Shown piece by piece: positions 21,481-31,601 of a stretch of DNA of 64,000 nucleotides (position 1 is the stretch's first letter; each line of letters begins with the position of its first letter). Where the stretch lies: positions 6,074,770-6,138,769 of the forward strand of contig NW_027445436.1 of assembly GCF_035582795.1 (NCBI RefSeq), in the 5' to 3' direction. The notes beneath the pieces are model-generated. The model worked only from the letters and a program-made list of their open reading frames with translations. It was not told the DNA's origin and did no database searches. The position numbers and the translations under genes are program-made. Source of the DNA: Mycteria americana (lineage: Eukaryota; Chordata; Aves; Ciconiiformes; Ciconiidae).

Positions 21481-21874
21481 ATACCATCTACGTCATGCCC
21501 AGGTCCTACCCTTTCTAATACATTCCAATTAATCACCACCACTTTTCCTGTCCTTTGATATATACACACAGATATCATTCCCTTGGTCTATGGGCCATCC
21601 CTCTAAAATGTCTGTTGAATTCATTTATTCCATGACTTTGGGCTCCATCTGTCATAACAGTCCTTCAGGGCAGGAGAGATGGTGTGTGGTGTTGGATTGT
21701 TGCATGCTGAAGCCAGTTCTGGTTCCATCACCGCTGCACTTTGCTTGGTTTCATCAAAGTTTGTTCTTCATTAATCTGGGTGATTCTCACTGAAATACCA
21801 TTGATATGGCATGTAGCAACCATAAAAGTGATGACATACAGTATTATATAGCAATTAACATCATACCATTCAGT

Positions 21875-22540
21875 TCATTGGCTATTTTCACCCAAAATCA
21901 AATCCCCTTGAGGTACACAGCAGACTTCCCCATCCTTTCGCATTACCCACCAAGTGCACCCAGGTCCTTGAGCAAAAGCAATCCCATGAATGTGCTTGCC
22001 TTTGCCTGAGGCAGGAGTAACCCAGACTGTCTTCCCCAGCATGCTTTTGATGTGCACTACAGGGACTTTATCCCCTTCGACAGTGCATAAAAGTTTTGAT
22101 TGGGCAGGGCCAGCTCGATTGACAGATCCCCTAGAGTTGACTAACCAGATGGCCTTTGCTAAATGTGTATCCCAATGTTTGAATCTCCCACCACCCATTG
22201 CTCGCAGTGTATAACAGTCCATTGTATCATTCGATTTTCCCAGAGGCCGGTGCATGATAGGGAATGTGATATACCCACTCAATGCCATGCTCTTTGGCCC
22301 AGGTGTCTATGAGGTTGTTTCGAAAATGAGTCCCGTTGTCTGACTCAATTCTTTCTGGGGTGCCATGTCGCCATAGGACTTGCTTTTCAAGGCCCAGGAT
22401 AGTGTTCCGGGCAGTGGCATGGGGCACAGGATATGTTTCCAGCCATCCGGTGGTTGCTTCCACCATTGTAAGCACATAGCGCTTGCCTTGGCGGGTTTGT
22501 GGGAGTGTGATAGAATCGATCTGCCAGGCCTCCCCATATT
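21875..22540 (-). pseudogene. pol: Integrase of ERV-2
   Basis: The integrase core on the minus strand: WQIDSI near 22525-22505, GWLETYPVPHAT, ESDNGTHF near 22345, then SGKIE near 22230 where a shift occurs. The C-terminal part follows in the frame 22288-21875 (GGGRFKHWDTHLAKAIWLVN, MLGKTVWVTPASGKG). The catalytic D,D,E residues are visible but split by the shift. The N-terminal zinc region upstream (about 22540-22640) is also recognisable. Confidence 0.86.
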
Positions 22541-22639
22541 GATATTTCAGCCATCACCCTCCATAGCACAGAGGCTTTAACCGCTTGGCTTGTTTAATTG
22601 CAGCACATGTTGTACATTCATGGATAACCTGTGCAATAG

Positions 22640-23540
22640 TGTCCATGATTAAGTCCAGCCCTCAATCACGAGCCCATCTATATGTTGCATCTCTTCCTTG
22701 ATGGCCTGAGGTGTCATGGGCCCACCAAGCTATAAATAATTCACCCTTATGTTGCCAGTCCAGATCCACCTGAGCCACTTCAATCTGAGCAGCCTGATCT
22801 ACCTGCTGGTTGTTTTGATGTTCCTCAGTGGCCTGACTCTTGGGTACCTAAGCATCTACGTGACGTACTTTTACAACCAGGTTCTCTACCCGGGCAGCAA
22901 TATTTTGCCACAATGCTGCAGCCCAGATGGGTTTGCCTCTGCGCTGCAAATTGTTCTGCTTCCATTGCTGTAACCACCCCCACAGGGCATTTGCCACCAT
23001 CCATGAGTCAGTATAGAGATAGAGCACTGGCCACTTTTCTCGTTCAGCAGTGTCCAATGTCATCCAACAGGATGGCCTTTACTTCTGCAAATTGGCTTGA
23101 TTCCCCTTCTCCTTCAGCAGTTTCTACAACTTGTCGCATAGGACTCCATACAGCAGCTTTCCATCTCCGATGCTTTCCTACAATACGACAGGACCCATCA
23201 GTGAACAATGCATACTGCTTCTCATTTTCTGGTAGTTTATTGTACAGGGGGTCCTCCTCAGCAGGCGTCACCTCTTCCTCTGGCGATATTCCGAAATCTT
23301 TGCCTTCTGGCCAGTCCATGATTACTTCCAAGATTCCTGGGCGATTGGGGTTTCCTATCTGAGCCCGTTGTGTGATCAGTGCAACCCACTTACTCCACGT
23401 AGCAAAAGTTGCATGATGTGTAGAGGGGACCCTCCCTTTGAACATCCAGCCAAGTACTGGCAGCCAGGGTGCCAGGAGGAGCTGTGCTTCAGTACCAACC
23501 ACTTCCGAAGCAGCTCGAACCCCTTCATATGCTGCCAATA
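22640..23540 (-). pseudogene. pol: RNase H of ERV-2
   Basis: The minus-strand frame 23538-23044 carries ALFTDGSCRIVGKHRRWK, SQFAEVKAILLDD, and the region before RNase H. The frame 23063-22848 continues with YTDSWMVANALWGWLQQWK and VRHVDA. A shift near 23060 separates them. Residues Asp (FTDGS), Glu (FAEVK) and Asp (YTDSW) match the RNase H active site. Confidence 0.86.
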
Positions 23541-23548
23541 TTTCTTTT

Positions 23549-24560
23549 TCAGCTGGAGTATAGCGGGCCTTGGATCCGACTCCAAAACCCTAGGTGTCGA
23601 CCTCGAGTCTCCCCTGGTGCTTTCTGCCAGAGGCTCCAGGTAGAGCCATTCTCCCCGGCTGCGGTGTAGAGCACATTTTTCACATCTTGCCCTGCCCGGA
23701 CTGGCCCAAGGGCTACTGCATGAACTATCTCCTGTTTAATTTGTTCAAAGGCTTGTTGTTGCTTAAGGCCCGGTTTGAAATCATTCTTATTCCGGGTCAC
23801 TTGATAGAGAGGGCTTACGATCAGACTGTAATTTGGAATATGCATTCTCCAAAAACCCACAACGCCTAAGAAAGCTTGTGTTTCCTTTTTGCTAGTTGGT
23901 GGAGACATGGCTGTTTGTTAGTTTGTTAATCACATCCATTGGGATGTGATGACGTCCATCTTGCCATTTTATTCCTAAAAACTGGATTTCCTGGGCAGGT
24001 CCCTTGACCTTACTTTGTTTTATGGCAAAACCGGCTTTCAGGAGGATCTGGACTATTTTCTTCCCTTTCTCAAAAACTTCCTCTGCTGTATTGCCCCACA
24101 CAATGATGTCATCAATGTATTGCAGATGTTCTGGAGCTTCACCGTGTTCCAGTGCAGTCTGGATCAGTCCATGGCAAATGATAGGGCTGTGTTTCCACCC
24201 CTGAGGCAATTGATTCCAAGTGAACTGAACGCCCCTCCAAGTCAAAGCAAACTGTGGCCTGCACTCTGCTGCCAAAGGGATTGAGAAAAAAGCATTAGCG
24301 ATATCAATTGTAGCATACCATTTGGCTGCTTTTGACTCCAGTTCATATTGCAGTTCCAGCATGTCCGGCACGTCAGCACTCAGCAGCAGAGTGACTTCAT
24401 TCAGGCCACGATAGTCTACTGTTAATCTCCACTCTCCATTAGACTTTCTCACTGGCCATATAGGACTGTTAAAAGGTGAACGAGTCTTACTGATCACTCC
24501 TTGGCTCTCCAGTCGACGAATCAGCTTATGGATGGGAATCAGGGAGTCTCAGTTGGTACG
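23549..24560 (-). pseudogene. pol: Reverse transcriptase of ERV-2
   Basis: The minus-strand frame 24497-23892 covers SPIWPVRKSNGEWRLTVDYR, YATIDIANAFFSIPL (motif A with Asp), QLPQGWKHSP (motif B), and YIDDIIVWGNT (motif C, YIDD), then the thumb. The connection domain continues in the frame 23908-23549. A shift near 23900 and a stop near 24540 are visible. The RT core itself is better kept than in ERV-1, where a stop lies inside it. Confidence 0.88.
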
Positions 24561-24806
24561 ATATTGCCTCCAGTGCACCGTTGTGGTAGCAATGGGCACC
24601 TGTTGTTCTTCAACCCTCAGCAACCCCACAACAGAAGGGTCCTCTGAGAGACCAGGCAAGCTAGACAGCTGTTTAATTTCCTCCATCTCCAAGGCAGCTA
24701 TACCAAAAGCCCACCTGTACCCTTTTGGGTCCTTGAAATACCCTCTCCTGAGGTAGTCTATGCCAAGGATGCATGGAGCTTCTGGGCCAGTCACAATGGG
24801 GTGCAA
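24549..24806 (-). pseudogene. pol: Protease C-terminal remnant of ERV-2
   Basis: The minus-strand frame begins at HPIVTGPEAPCILGIDYLRR, the protease part after the active site, and leads into the RT linker. The active-site half of protease and all of the middle gag are deleted. At 24806 the sequence jumps to the gag start region. Confidence 0.85.
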
Positions 24807-25255
24807 TACCAGTAGATGTATCTTAACTACCCAAGGATGTTCAAGATACTGAAAAGTTATTGTAATGAAGGAGGAAACATTGTAGAAGAAAGTAGCAAAG
24901 GTGCCATTCTGTATTTCCTCTATAAAAAAAAACTCTCAGAGGAAGAATGCTAATTGTCTCCATAAGGTGGTACCCGACGTACAGTAATGGCTTCAGTACA
25001 AAACTCAAATACCAGATTAAGCTCCAGGACTGTGTTTTAATAACAAATCTCACAGGCAAAACATCACTAATCACTGCAGAGCACAGCAAACTGCAAAAAC
25101 CAACACCAATCTTTAACATGTACAGCAAAAAAATGAGCATGGTGCAGATCAGGTAAACCAATATCGAGAACAGATGAATCAATATTGTGGCCCGCAACTA
25201 CTAACAGATCTAAATTCCCTAATACGCTCTGGTTAATCTGTTATTATCTCAAACC
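24807..25255 (-). pseudogene. gag: Leader and gag 5' remnant of ERV-2
   Basis: The minus-strand sequence near 24970-24807 matches the start of the ERV-1 gag-like ORF (METISILPLR here). A 118-codon frame (25197-24841) spans it and the leader, but its first part is leader sequence. The rest of gag is absent. Confidence 0.65.
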
Positions 25256-25261
25256 CTTTGA

Positions 25262-25279
25262 GCCCCACATTGGGCGCCA
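25262..25279 (-). other. Primer-binding site, tRNA-Lys-like, ERV-2
   Basis: The minus strand reads TGGCGCCCAATGTGGGGC, 8 bases inside the 5' LTR. From memory this fits the primer site complementary to tRNA-Lys(1,2), with one mismatch. Confidence 0.75.
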
Positions 25280-25287
25280 AAAAGGAC

Positions 25288-25898
25288 TGTTGTGGTTTAG
25301 CCCCAATCGGCAATTAAGTACTACACAGCCGCTCGCTCACCCTCCCCACTCCCAGTGGGATCGGGGAGAGAATCGGAAGAGCAAAAGTAAGAAAACTTGT
25401 GGGTTGAGATAAGAACAGTTTAATAATTGGAACAAAATAACAATAACAATAACAACAACAACAACAATAATAATAATAATAACAATAAATTGTAATGAGA
25501 AGGAAAACAACAAGAGAAAGAGAGAGGAACAAAACCCAGGAAAAAAACAAGTGATACAACCACTCACCACCCACTGACCGATGCCCAGCCAGTCCCCAAG
25601 CAGCAATAACTACCCCCTGGCCAACTCCCCCCAGTTTATATACTGGGCATGACATCGTATGGTATGGAATAGCCCTTTGGTCAGTTTGGATCAACTATCC
25701 TGGCTGTGCCCCCTCCCAGCTTCTTGTGCGCCTGGCAGAGCATGGGAAGCTGAAAAGTCCTTGACCAGTGTAAACATCACTTAGGAACAACTAAAACATC
25801 AGTGTGTTATCAGTATTATTCTCATACTAAATCCAAAACACAACACTATACCAGCTACTAGGAAGAAAATTAACTCTATCCCAGCCGAAACCAGGACA
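25288..25898 (-). repeat. 5' LTR of ERV-2 (family A2)
   Basis: On the minus strand it starts TGTCCTGGTTTCGGCTGGG and ends with ACCACAACA, 611 bases. It has a CRE-like remnant (25650-25657, TGACATCG on the plus strand), a TATA-type TATATAAAC next to it, and a simple repeat of AAC/AAT units at about 25430-25495. Confidence 0.9.
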
Positions 25899-25929
25899 GT
25901 CTCATTATTAGTTCTCATTAATAGTATAT

Positions 25930-26625
25930 TATTTCTGGTAGTAACTTGTACAATTAGTCATCTAACACTTTTTAAGACACAACTAACAACAATACAGATT
26001 AATTATCATGATGAGTACAATTATAATTATTGCTTGAAGTAAACTTGCCAGCCATCCAGTTAGGGAGAATCCAAAACTTTGTAATATTTTGTTTAGAGGA
26101 CTGAATATTTCTGCTTGATTTTGCCACTTGTTTTATTTCGTCTATTTGTTGGTCTAAATGTTCAGTTATATTGGGGATATGGATGCAAAGACCTTTGTTT
26201 TTCAGATTTAGGTACCCACATACCCCGTGTTCATGTAGTAATATTAAATCTAAGGTTAGCCTGTTCTGCAGTGTCATCTTTGAAGTTTCCTGTAATTGAG
26301 TGTTTTAAATCTTGTAATCCTGCTCTGGTTGCATTCGCTAATAGTTCTACTTGTCCTGTTAGATTGTACAACCACATTTGACTCTGAAAGGAGGTAATTT
26401 GGGGACTGAGGAAAGCTTCAGTTTAAATCTAAAGTTAAAATTCCCCACTCGAGGGGATCGGCTGCAGATTTAGGTAATGGTAAACAGGCCATTATACTGC
26501 TGACGTTATGGATTCTTCCAAAGGATTGGACAAGTTTTAAGACTAGATTTCTGTTACAAAAAGTAAAGGCTAGGTTAATCAATGTCAGAGATACAATTTT
26601 CATTGTAACCATGCTAAATTAATTA
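25930..26625 (-). pseudogene. env: env of ERV-4, most of surface subunit deleted
   Basis: The minus-strand frame 26612-26418 gives an N-terminal hydrophobic segment (VSLTLINLAFTF) and a short surface start. It then passes, after a stop, to a TM heptad region (LYNLTGQVELLANATRAGLQ) at about 26370-26300 and the frame 26277-25999 with LQNRLTLDLILLHEHGVC and a later Cys in the loop. A hydrophobic anchor (QAIIIIVLIMIINLY) lies near 26035-25990. There is no room for a full surface subunit, so most of it is deleted. Confidence 0.82.
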
Positions 26626-26689
26626 ATTCCAAGAGTGTCCTAGGAGTAATTTCAATAGTGGTTTTCTAAAAGAAAAACCTTGATGCAAT

Positions 26690-27420
26690 TCATCGACAGT
26701 CCCTGGTTAGTCGGAGTTTCAGTTCTCCTGTTGGCATGGAGGTCCACTTGTCCTGGTCTGGCGCCTTCTTTACTCTAGTATAATGAATCCAGGAGTTGAT
26801 CCCATTCACCTTTACCACTGTATAAGTTTTTAATAGCACTGAATAAGGTCCTTTCCACTTTTCTTTCAAGAGCTCATCTTTCCAAGTTTGTACGTAGACC
26901 GTGTCTCCTGGTTGGAAGGGGTGTACCGGGGTGTCCAAGGGAATGGGAGTCTTCTGGTTTAGGTACCTATGCAGGGAGGATAAATTCTGCGAGAGAGAGA
27001 TCAAATACTCTTTAATTACAGCCTGTCCCTTTATATGCATTTGGTCTCCCTTTGTGGTTAAATGATTGGTTGGATATGGTTTCCCATACAGGATCCAGGA
27101 TCTCAAATGGACTTACACCTTCCCTAGCTCTGGGTGTAATTCGTACTCTCATTAATGCTATGGGTAGAATATCTACCCATTTCATTTGAGTTCCCTGACA
27201 CACTTTAGAAATCTGCCTTTTTAAAGTTTGATTCATTCTTTCTACTTTGCCACTGGACTGTGGCCTCCAAGGGGTATGCAAATCCCATTTAATGTCTAGA
27301 AATCTAGAAACTCCCTGCACTGTTTCTGCAATAAAGTGGGGTCCGTTATCAGAGGATATACCTTCTGGAACAACGAATCTAGGGATAATTTCTTTCAATA
27401 AAATGTTAATCACTTATTAA
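26690..27420 (-). pseudogene. pol: Integrase C-terminal half of ERV-4
   Basis: The minus-strand frame 27413-27012 has ISSDNGPHF (second catalytic Asp), WRPQSSGKVERMNQTL (catalytic Glu) and the PFEILDPVWET region. The frame 27106-26690 continues with the C-terminal domain (PGDTVYVQTWKDELLKEKWK, YTRVKKAPDQDKW). The zinc region and first catalytic Asp are deleted; the sequence jumps from RT at about 27420. Confidence 0.88.
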
Positions 27421-27700
27421 TATTAATTAATACAGAAGAAGGCATCCTTTAAATCTAATACTGTGAAATAAGTATTACTGTTAGGGATTGTAATAAGGAG
27501 GGTATATGGATTTGGAACTACAGGGTGGACATCTACTGTCCTTGCATTAATTTCTCGTAAGTCCTGTACCAGTCTATATTCAGAAGAATGGGGCTTCTTT
27601 ACAGGTAGGATGGGAGTATTCAATTCCATTTGACACTCCCGTAACAATCCATGTTCTAAAAAGGAACTTATTATAGGTTCTAATCCTTTTCAGGCCTCCA
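27421..27700 (-). pseudogene. pol: RT N-terminal fragment of ERV-4
   Basis: The minus-strand frame 27647-27423 gives NTPILPVKKPHSSEYRLVQD, HPVVPNPYTLL and TVLDLKDAFFCIN, i.e. fingers up to motif A with its Asp. Motifs B and C, the thumb, RNase H and the integrase N-terminus are missing. A TGA at about 27692 separates it from the protease-RT linker, otherwise in the same frame. Confidence 0.88.
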
Positions 27701-28259
27701 GCTTAATGGGGTATTGTTTCTTTCTTACCGGTTGAGCTCCTGGATTCAGTTTAATCTTTACCGGGGTCACACTCTTCACTCGTCCGGGTATCTTTGATGC
27801 CCATACCAGAGGTATGACCACATTCAGTACTTCCTTTGGAATATTCATTTCTTCATTAGGATCTTTCTCGGTTAGCAAACATATCTGGGCTTTCCAGGCA
27901 GTCTCTGGAGGAATATGCAACTGAACAGAGTCTTCAGAAAAAGTTAGTTGTGCATTCAGTTTACAAAGTAAATCCTGTCCAAGCAATGGTAAGGGGCATT
28001 CTGGCATATAAAGGAATTCATGAGTTAATTTACTATTTCCAATTGAACATTCTATAGGTTGTAAAAACAGCCTTAAAGTCTTTTTCCCTGTTGCACCAAC
28101 AATGCTTATTTTAGTTCTACTTAAGGGTCCCCTACAGCTAGTTACTACAGAATGTGTGGCTCCACTATCAATTAAAAAAAAATCTATTATTTCATTCCCC
28201 AGCTTGACTGGAACCAGAGGATCGGCTGGGGAAACTTTAATAGATTCCTCCGGTCCCCT
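27701..28259 (-). pseudogene. pro: Protease and linker of ERV-4
   Basis: The frame is open and continuous with gag except for the UGA at 28260-28262. It has LIDSGATHSVV, the retropepsin active site in its Asp-Ser-Gly form, at about 28160, and CPLPLLGQDLLCKLNAQL, the second conserved block, at about 27995. The linker to RT (VWASKIPGRVKSV) follows. It is one of the better-kept domains in the window. Confidence 0.9.
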
Positions 28260-29099
28260 TCAGTCCAACCCAGTCTCTGTCATGACCCCAACGGCTTCTT
28301 CTGCCCCTCTTTCCTGATTATTCGGAAGGTGTGGACAATCTTTTTTCCAATGGCTCTCTTGCTTACAATATGCACGCTGATTCGTTCCAAAAGGAATGTC
28401 ATGACGATTTCCACTATAATTTCTACGGCCCCTTCCTTGGACCCAAAATCCACCTCGCGTACTTCCTCTACCTCTTCCTTTTTCTTGTCCTTCTGTCAAG
28501 GCAGCCAACAAAGCAGCTTGCAGCCTTGCTCGTCCCCGCCTCTCCTTCTCTTCTATTTCCTCCCGATTATTATACACCTTATATGCGATTGACAGTAACT
28601 GTGAGATTGTCATGCCATCTGCACTCTTTACCTTTTGTAATTTCTTTCTTATATCTGCTGCCGCTTGACCAATAAACAGCATGTTAAATAACTTTGAATT
28701 GCTGTCATCTTCCGGATCCAGATCCGTCCATTTTCGAGCTATTTCACACAATCTCTCATAGAAGGCTGACGGGGTTTCCTTATCCCCCTGCCTTACTTCA
28801 GATAGTTTAGATAGATTCTTAGGCTTTTGCACTCCATGTTGAATCCCATACAAAATTAACTTCTGATATTCCTTTACCCTCTGTAATCCCTCACTTGTGT
28901 TTGGATCCCACTCCAGATCCTCTTTTGGGAGGTATGTGTTAGCATTAGGTACTCCCCCATGTTCTTGAGTTAGTCCTTCTCTAGCCTTCTCTAAAATCAT
29001 TCTCCTCTCCTCAGTGGCAAACAAATATTCTAGGAGAGCCTGTTCATCTCCCCAGTTAGGATTATGAGTCATCATTACAGTTTTCACAGTACTATACAT
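28260..29099 (-). CDS. gag: gag capsid-nucleocapsid of ERV-4, open but partial
   Basis: A 279-codon frame. The capsid part includes the major homology region (VRQGDKETPSAFYERLCEIA) at about residues 103-122 and the C-terminal dimerisation helix region. A charged Arg/Glu/Gly-rich linker and nucleocapsid follow. The zinc knuckle reads YCKQESHWKKDC: the first Cys of the usual CCHC box is replaced by Arg and the conserved Gly by Ser, so zinc binding is probably lost. The start codon given is internal; matrix and the capsid N-terminus lie upstream in broken frames. The frame ends in UGA at the gag-pro junction. Confidence 0.87.
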   Translation of the reverse strand: MYSTVKTVMMTHNPNWGDEQALLEYLFATEERRMILEKAREGLTQEHGGVPNANTYLPKEDLEWDPNTSEGLQRVKEYQKLILYGIQHGVQKPKNLSKLSEVRQGDKETPSAFYERLCEIARKWTDLDPEDDSNSKLFNMLFIGQAAADIRKKLQKVKSADGMTISQLLSIAYKVYNNREEIEEKERRGRARLQAALLAALTEGQEKGRGRGSTRGGFWVQGRGRRNYSGNRHDIPFGTNQRAYCKQESHWKKDCPHLPNNQERGAEEAVGVMTETGLD

Positions 29100-29470
29100 T
29101 CCTTCTGGATTGTTTCAATTCAATACAACAAGATTTTCCCTTTTTCTCTTTTAATGCATATATTCCAATCTGATGTTTAGAATCCACTAAGCCACATTTC
29201 TTCCTAATATCCCAATCATTTCTTAACACAAAAACCATATCCACCTAAGGTATTTCATCCCATTTTTCAGTTCTCCGACAAAACAACATTAATTGCAATA
29301 TAGTGTTATATTTCAAGGATCCATTCTCAGGCCATTTTTCACCATCTTCCAATTGATATTGTGGCCACCATTGATTACAATATCGTTATAGCTTATTTTT
29401 AGTCATGGGATCCCCCCAAATTTCTTCCAATTCTTCAGGACGCATCCTAGAGGAGAGCAAAGGGATGCCT
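29100..29470 (-). pseudogene. gag: Matrix domain remnant of ERV-4 gag
   Basis: On the minus strand, fragments GCVLKNWKKFGG, YCNQWWPQYQLEDGEKWPEN and LQLMLFCRRTEKWDEIP appear in shifting frames with stops. This is the same matrix fold sequence as at 37134, 56380 and 58047. Confidence 0.8.
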
Positions 29471-29877
29471 CCTGGGAAGCAGCAGCACCCATATTGGTAC
29501 CGAAAAACCCAGCGTTTCTACACAAACCAGAACGAGGAACATCTCCCTTTGTTAATCAGAACAAAACAGAACAGCATGTAGAAACAAACAGAACTATGCT
29601 ACTGCTGCGTATCTTCCCTGATGTGCCTTATGCAGAGCCCAGAACAGAACAGATGGTGCCTGCTTCCCGAGAGATCTTGCCCTTACCCCCCTTTTCTCAT
29701 ATCCCCCCCCAAAATACCTCTTTTCAGTAGCGTTGCATCATTGTGTCGCTTACTGCCCAACTGCAGGAGAGGAGCCGAAGGAGTCCCCGATCAAGAGGTC
29801 GGTGCACGCTGGAGTCCACTCAGGTCTTTTCTCCCCGTCGAATGCGGCAAGATGAACCGGGCAAGGCTGTCAGCTCA
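29471..29877 (-). other. Leader of ERV-4
   Basis: Non-coding sequence between the primer site and matrix. No packaging structure can be assigned by eye. Confidence 0.5.
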
Positions 29878-29895
29878 GTCCCACCTGGGGTGCCA
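29878..29895 (-). other. Candidate primer-binding site of ERV-4
   Basis: The minus strand reads TGGCACCCCAGGTGGGAC, four bases after the LTR end. It begins with the obligatory TGG. I cannot assign the primer tRNA with confidence. Confidence 0.6.
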
Positions 29896-29899
29896 AAAC

Positions 29900-30360
29900 T
29901 GTTGTCCCACAAGTGTGAGGTCATTTACCCGGTGTGCGAGACGCCAATATACACACAGGGCAGAGGTATTTTATTTCATGTCTGCACAGAGATGGGTGCT
30001 AGGTGGTAGCTCCACAAAGCTAGCACAAAGTTCGGTCATGCAGGTACAGTATTTATACAGTCTAGTTATGCATATGCATAAGTAATTGCACAAAGCACTT
30101 TTCTATTGCTCTACATTTCTCTTATTTCAGCTTAAAGCTACAGTGCTACTTTAATATTCTGTGCATGCTCAAAGGTGAGGGGTCTCTGCTTGGGCCAGGG
30201 TCTCCAGCTCGAGGGGTGTGACTTTTAGTATTATAATGAGGATAGTTCGCATGAGGGTGCTTCTTATCACACTTCTACTAGTTGTTTCAGATAGTTCCCA
30301 AAACATCTTAATTAGCTTACATATTTCTCCAGGATGTGCTTTACTCCCAAGGACAGTAAT
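29900..30360 (-). repeat. 5' LTR-D of ERV-4 (outer end approximate)
   Basis: The inner end reads GGGACAACA on the minus strand. A TATA box (TATAAATAC) lies at about 30050 and a polyadenylation signal AATAAA at 29975-29970, giving a plausible U3-R-U5 order. The outer boundary could not be fixed because there is no second full copy in the window. Confidence 0.72.
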
Positions 30361-30439
30361 TCTTGTTTAGACGTTCCGTGTTCCAGTCTGAATCCCCTTT
30401 ATCAGCTTTACATAAGTCCTGGCCTTCCACCACCTCCTG

Positions 30440-30800
30440 TTAGACTACACTCATGCTTTTCCCCTGCTCTGGTGTCGATTCTCCACAGGCTGCAACTCCT
30501 TCAGGAAATATCCAACTGCTCTGGCATAGGGTCTTCCGTGGGCTACATTGTGGATATCTGCTCCAGTGTGGTCTCTTCCATGGGCTGCAGGGGAATCTCT
30601 GCTCCAGCACCTGGAGCACCTCCTCCCACTCTTTCTCTGACCTTGGTGTTCACGCTGCTGTTTCTCACACTCCCCGCCCCCCCTCCTTGCCTTCTCTGCT
30701 CTCTGGCATTTTTGCACTTTCTTAACTATGTTCTCACAGAGGCACCACCAGCTTTGCTGATGGGCTCAGCTCTGGCCTTGCCAGCCAGTGCCCAGCCCCA
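30440..30800 (-). mobile_element. LTR-B-like variant, partial
   Basis: It contains LTR-B landmarks in reverse order: Trp/Gln-rich repeat sequence (GGCTGCAACTCCTTC), CCATGGGCTGCAGGGG, the TCTGACCTTGGTGTTC block, and the GTTCTCACAGAGGCACC promoter-side block. Divergence is higher than among the other LTR-B copies. Confidence 0.7.
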
Positions 30801-31195
30801 CAGTACTCCAGTGAGGCAAGAAGAGCAGACCTAGAGATTATAGCCAGGTTTAACCAAGAGTCAAGATCACCAGGCAAGTTCACGGTGATGAGGCAGGTCC
30901 AAGGTCAAGCCAGGAAGTCAATCCAGAAGTCAAGATCAGATTCAGTGATTGTCAAGTAGGTCCATGGTGACAAGACAGAACTGAGATCAGTCTGGGACAT
31001 CAATCCACAAATCAAGATCAATGTGGTCCATAGCCAGGCATGGCCATGGTGACAGCTGAGATAGATGGAACCAGTACTCATAACATAGCTCAGGCAATAC
31101 CTGAATGCCCAGGCTTGTGCATAAATAGGGTTCCTGGGGTCATGGACAGAGGGTATGGCTGAAGGCCTCAAGGGAGGCTGGTCAGGGCTATTAAG
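30801..31195. repeat. Degenerate AAGTCAAGATCA-type repeats
   Basis: Imperfect motifs such as AGTCAAGATCA and GTCCATGGTGACAAGAC recur with irregular spacing. They resemble 6700-6830. Nothing coding is supported. Confidence 0.4.
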
Positions 31196-31601
31196 GCCTA
31201 TTAGAGCACTCATTGGCAGGCAGATGTTCAGCCATTTCCAGGAAAGGAGGGCTTCATCACACTTAAGAGTTACTTGGGAAGACAAACACCATAACTCTGA
31301 ACATCCCCTCCTCTTTCTTCTTCCCCCAGCTTTATATGCTGAGCATGACGTCATATGGTGTGGAATATCCCTTTGGTCAGTTTGGGTCAGCTGTCCTGGC
31401 TGTGTCCCCTCCCAACTTCTTGTGCACCCCTAGCCTATTTGTTGGCAGGGCAGAGTAAGAAACAGGGAAGGCCTTGATGCTGTTCAGCAATAGTTAAAAT
31501 GTTGGTGTGTTATCAACACTGTTTTGGTCACAAATCCAAAACACAGCACCATACGAGCTGCTATGAAGAAAATTAACTCTATCCCAGTCAAAACCAGTAC
31601 A
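31196..31601 (-). mobile_element. LTR-A, U3 part, with intact CRE
   Basis: On the minus strand it starts TGTACTGGTTTTGACTGGG and is truncated near 31196 after the transcription start region. It keeps the only perfect TGACGTCA palindrome of the family in this window (31346-31353), next to the TATA-type ATATAAAGC. Confidence 0.85.

Larger units (their letters stand above)
20872..25898 (-). mobile_element. ERVL-like provirus with both LTRs, internally deleted (ERV-2)
   Basis: In minus-strand order: 5' LTR (25898-25288), primer site (25279-25262), leader and gag start, a deletion joining gag to protease near 24806, RT, RNase H, integrase, polypurine tract and 3' LTR (21462-20872). It is the sister of ERV-1. 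Flanks do not show a matching target duplication (AAGGT at the left, GTCTC at the right), so an outer edge was probably changed by recombination. Several stops and shifts interrupt pol. Confidence 0.9.
25899..30360 (-). mobile_element. Gammaretrovirus-like provirus, partly deleted (ERV-4)
   Basis: In minus-strand order: LTR-D (about 30360-29900), primer site, leader, matrix remnant (about 29460-29100), gag (29099-28260), protease, RT N-terminus (27647-27423), a deletion, integrase (27413-26690), and a shortened env with the TM subunit (about 26612-25930). The 3' LTR is missing: the ERV-2 LTR begins at 25898. The gag-pro junction has an in-frame UGA at 28262-28260. The outer end of the LTR is uncertain. 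Confidence 0.87.

Noticed and set aside
20872..30360. One single large provirus from 20872 to 30360
   Set aside because: The two halves have different pol types and different LTRs, and ERV-2 has its own 5' LTR and primer site at 25262-25898.
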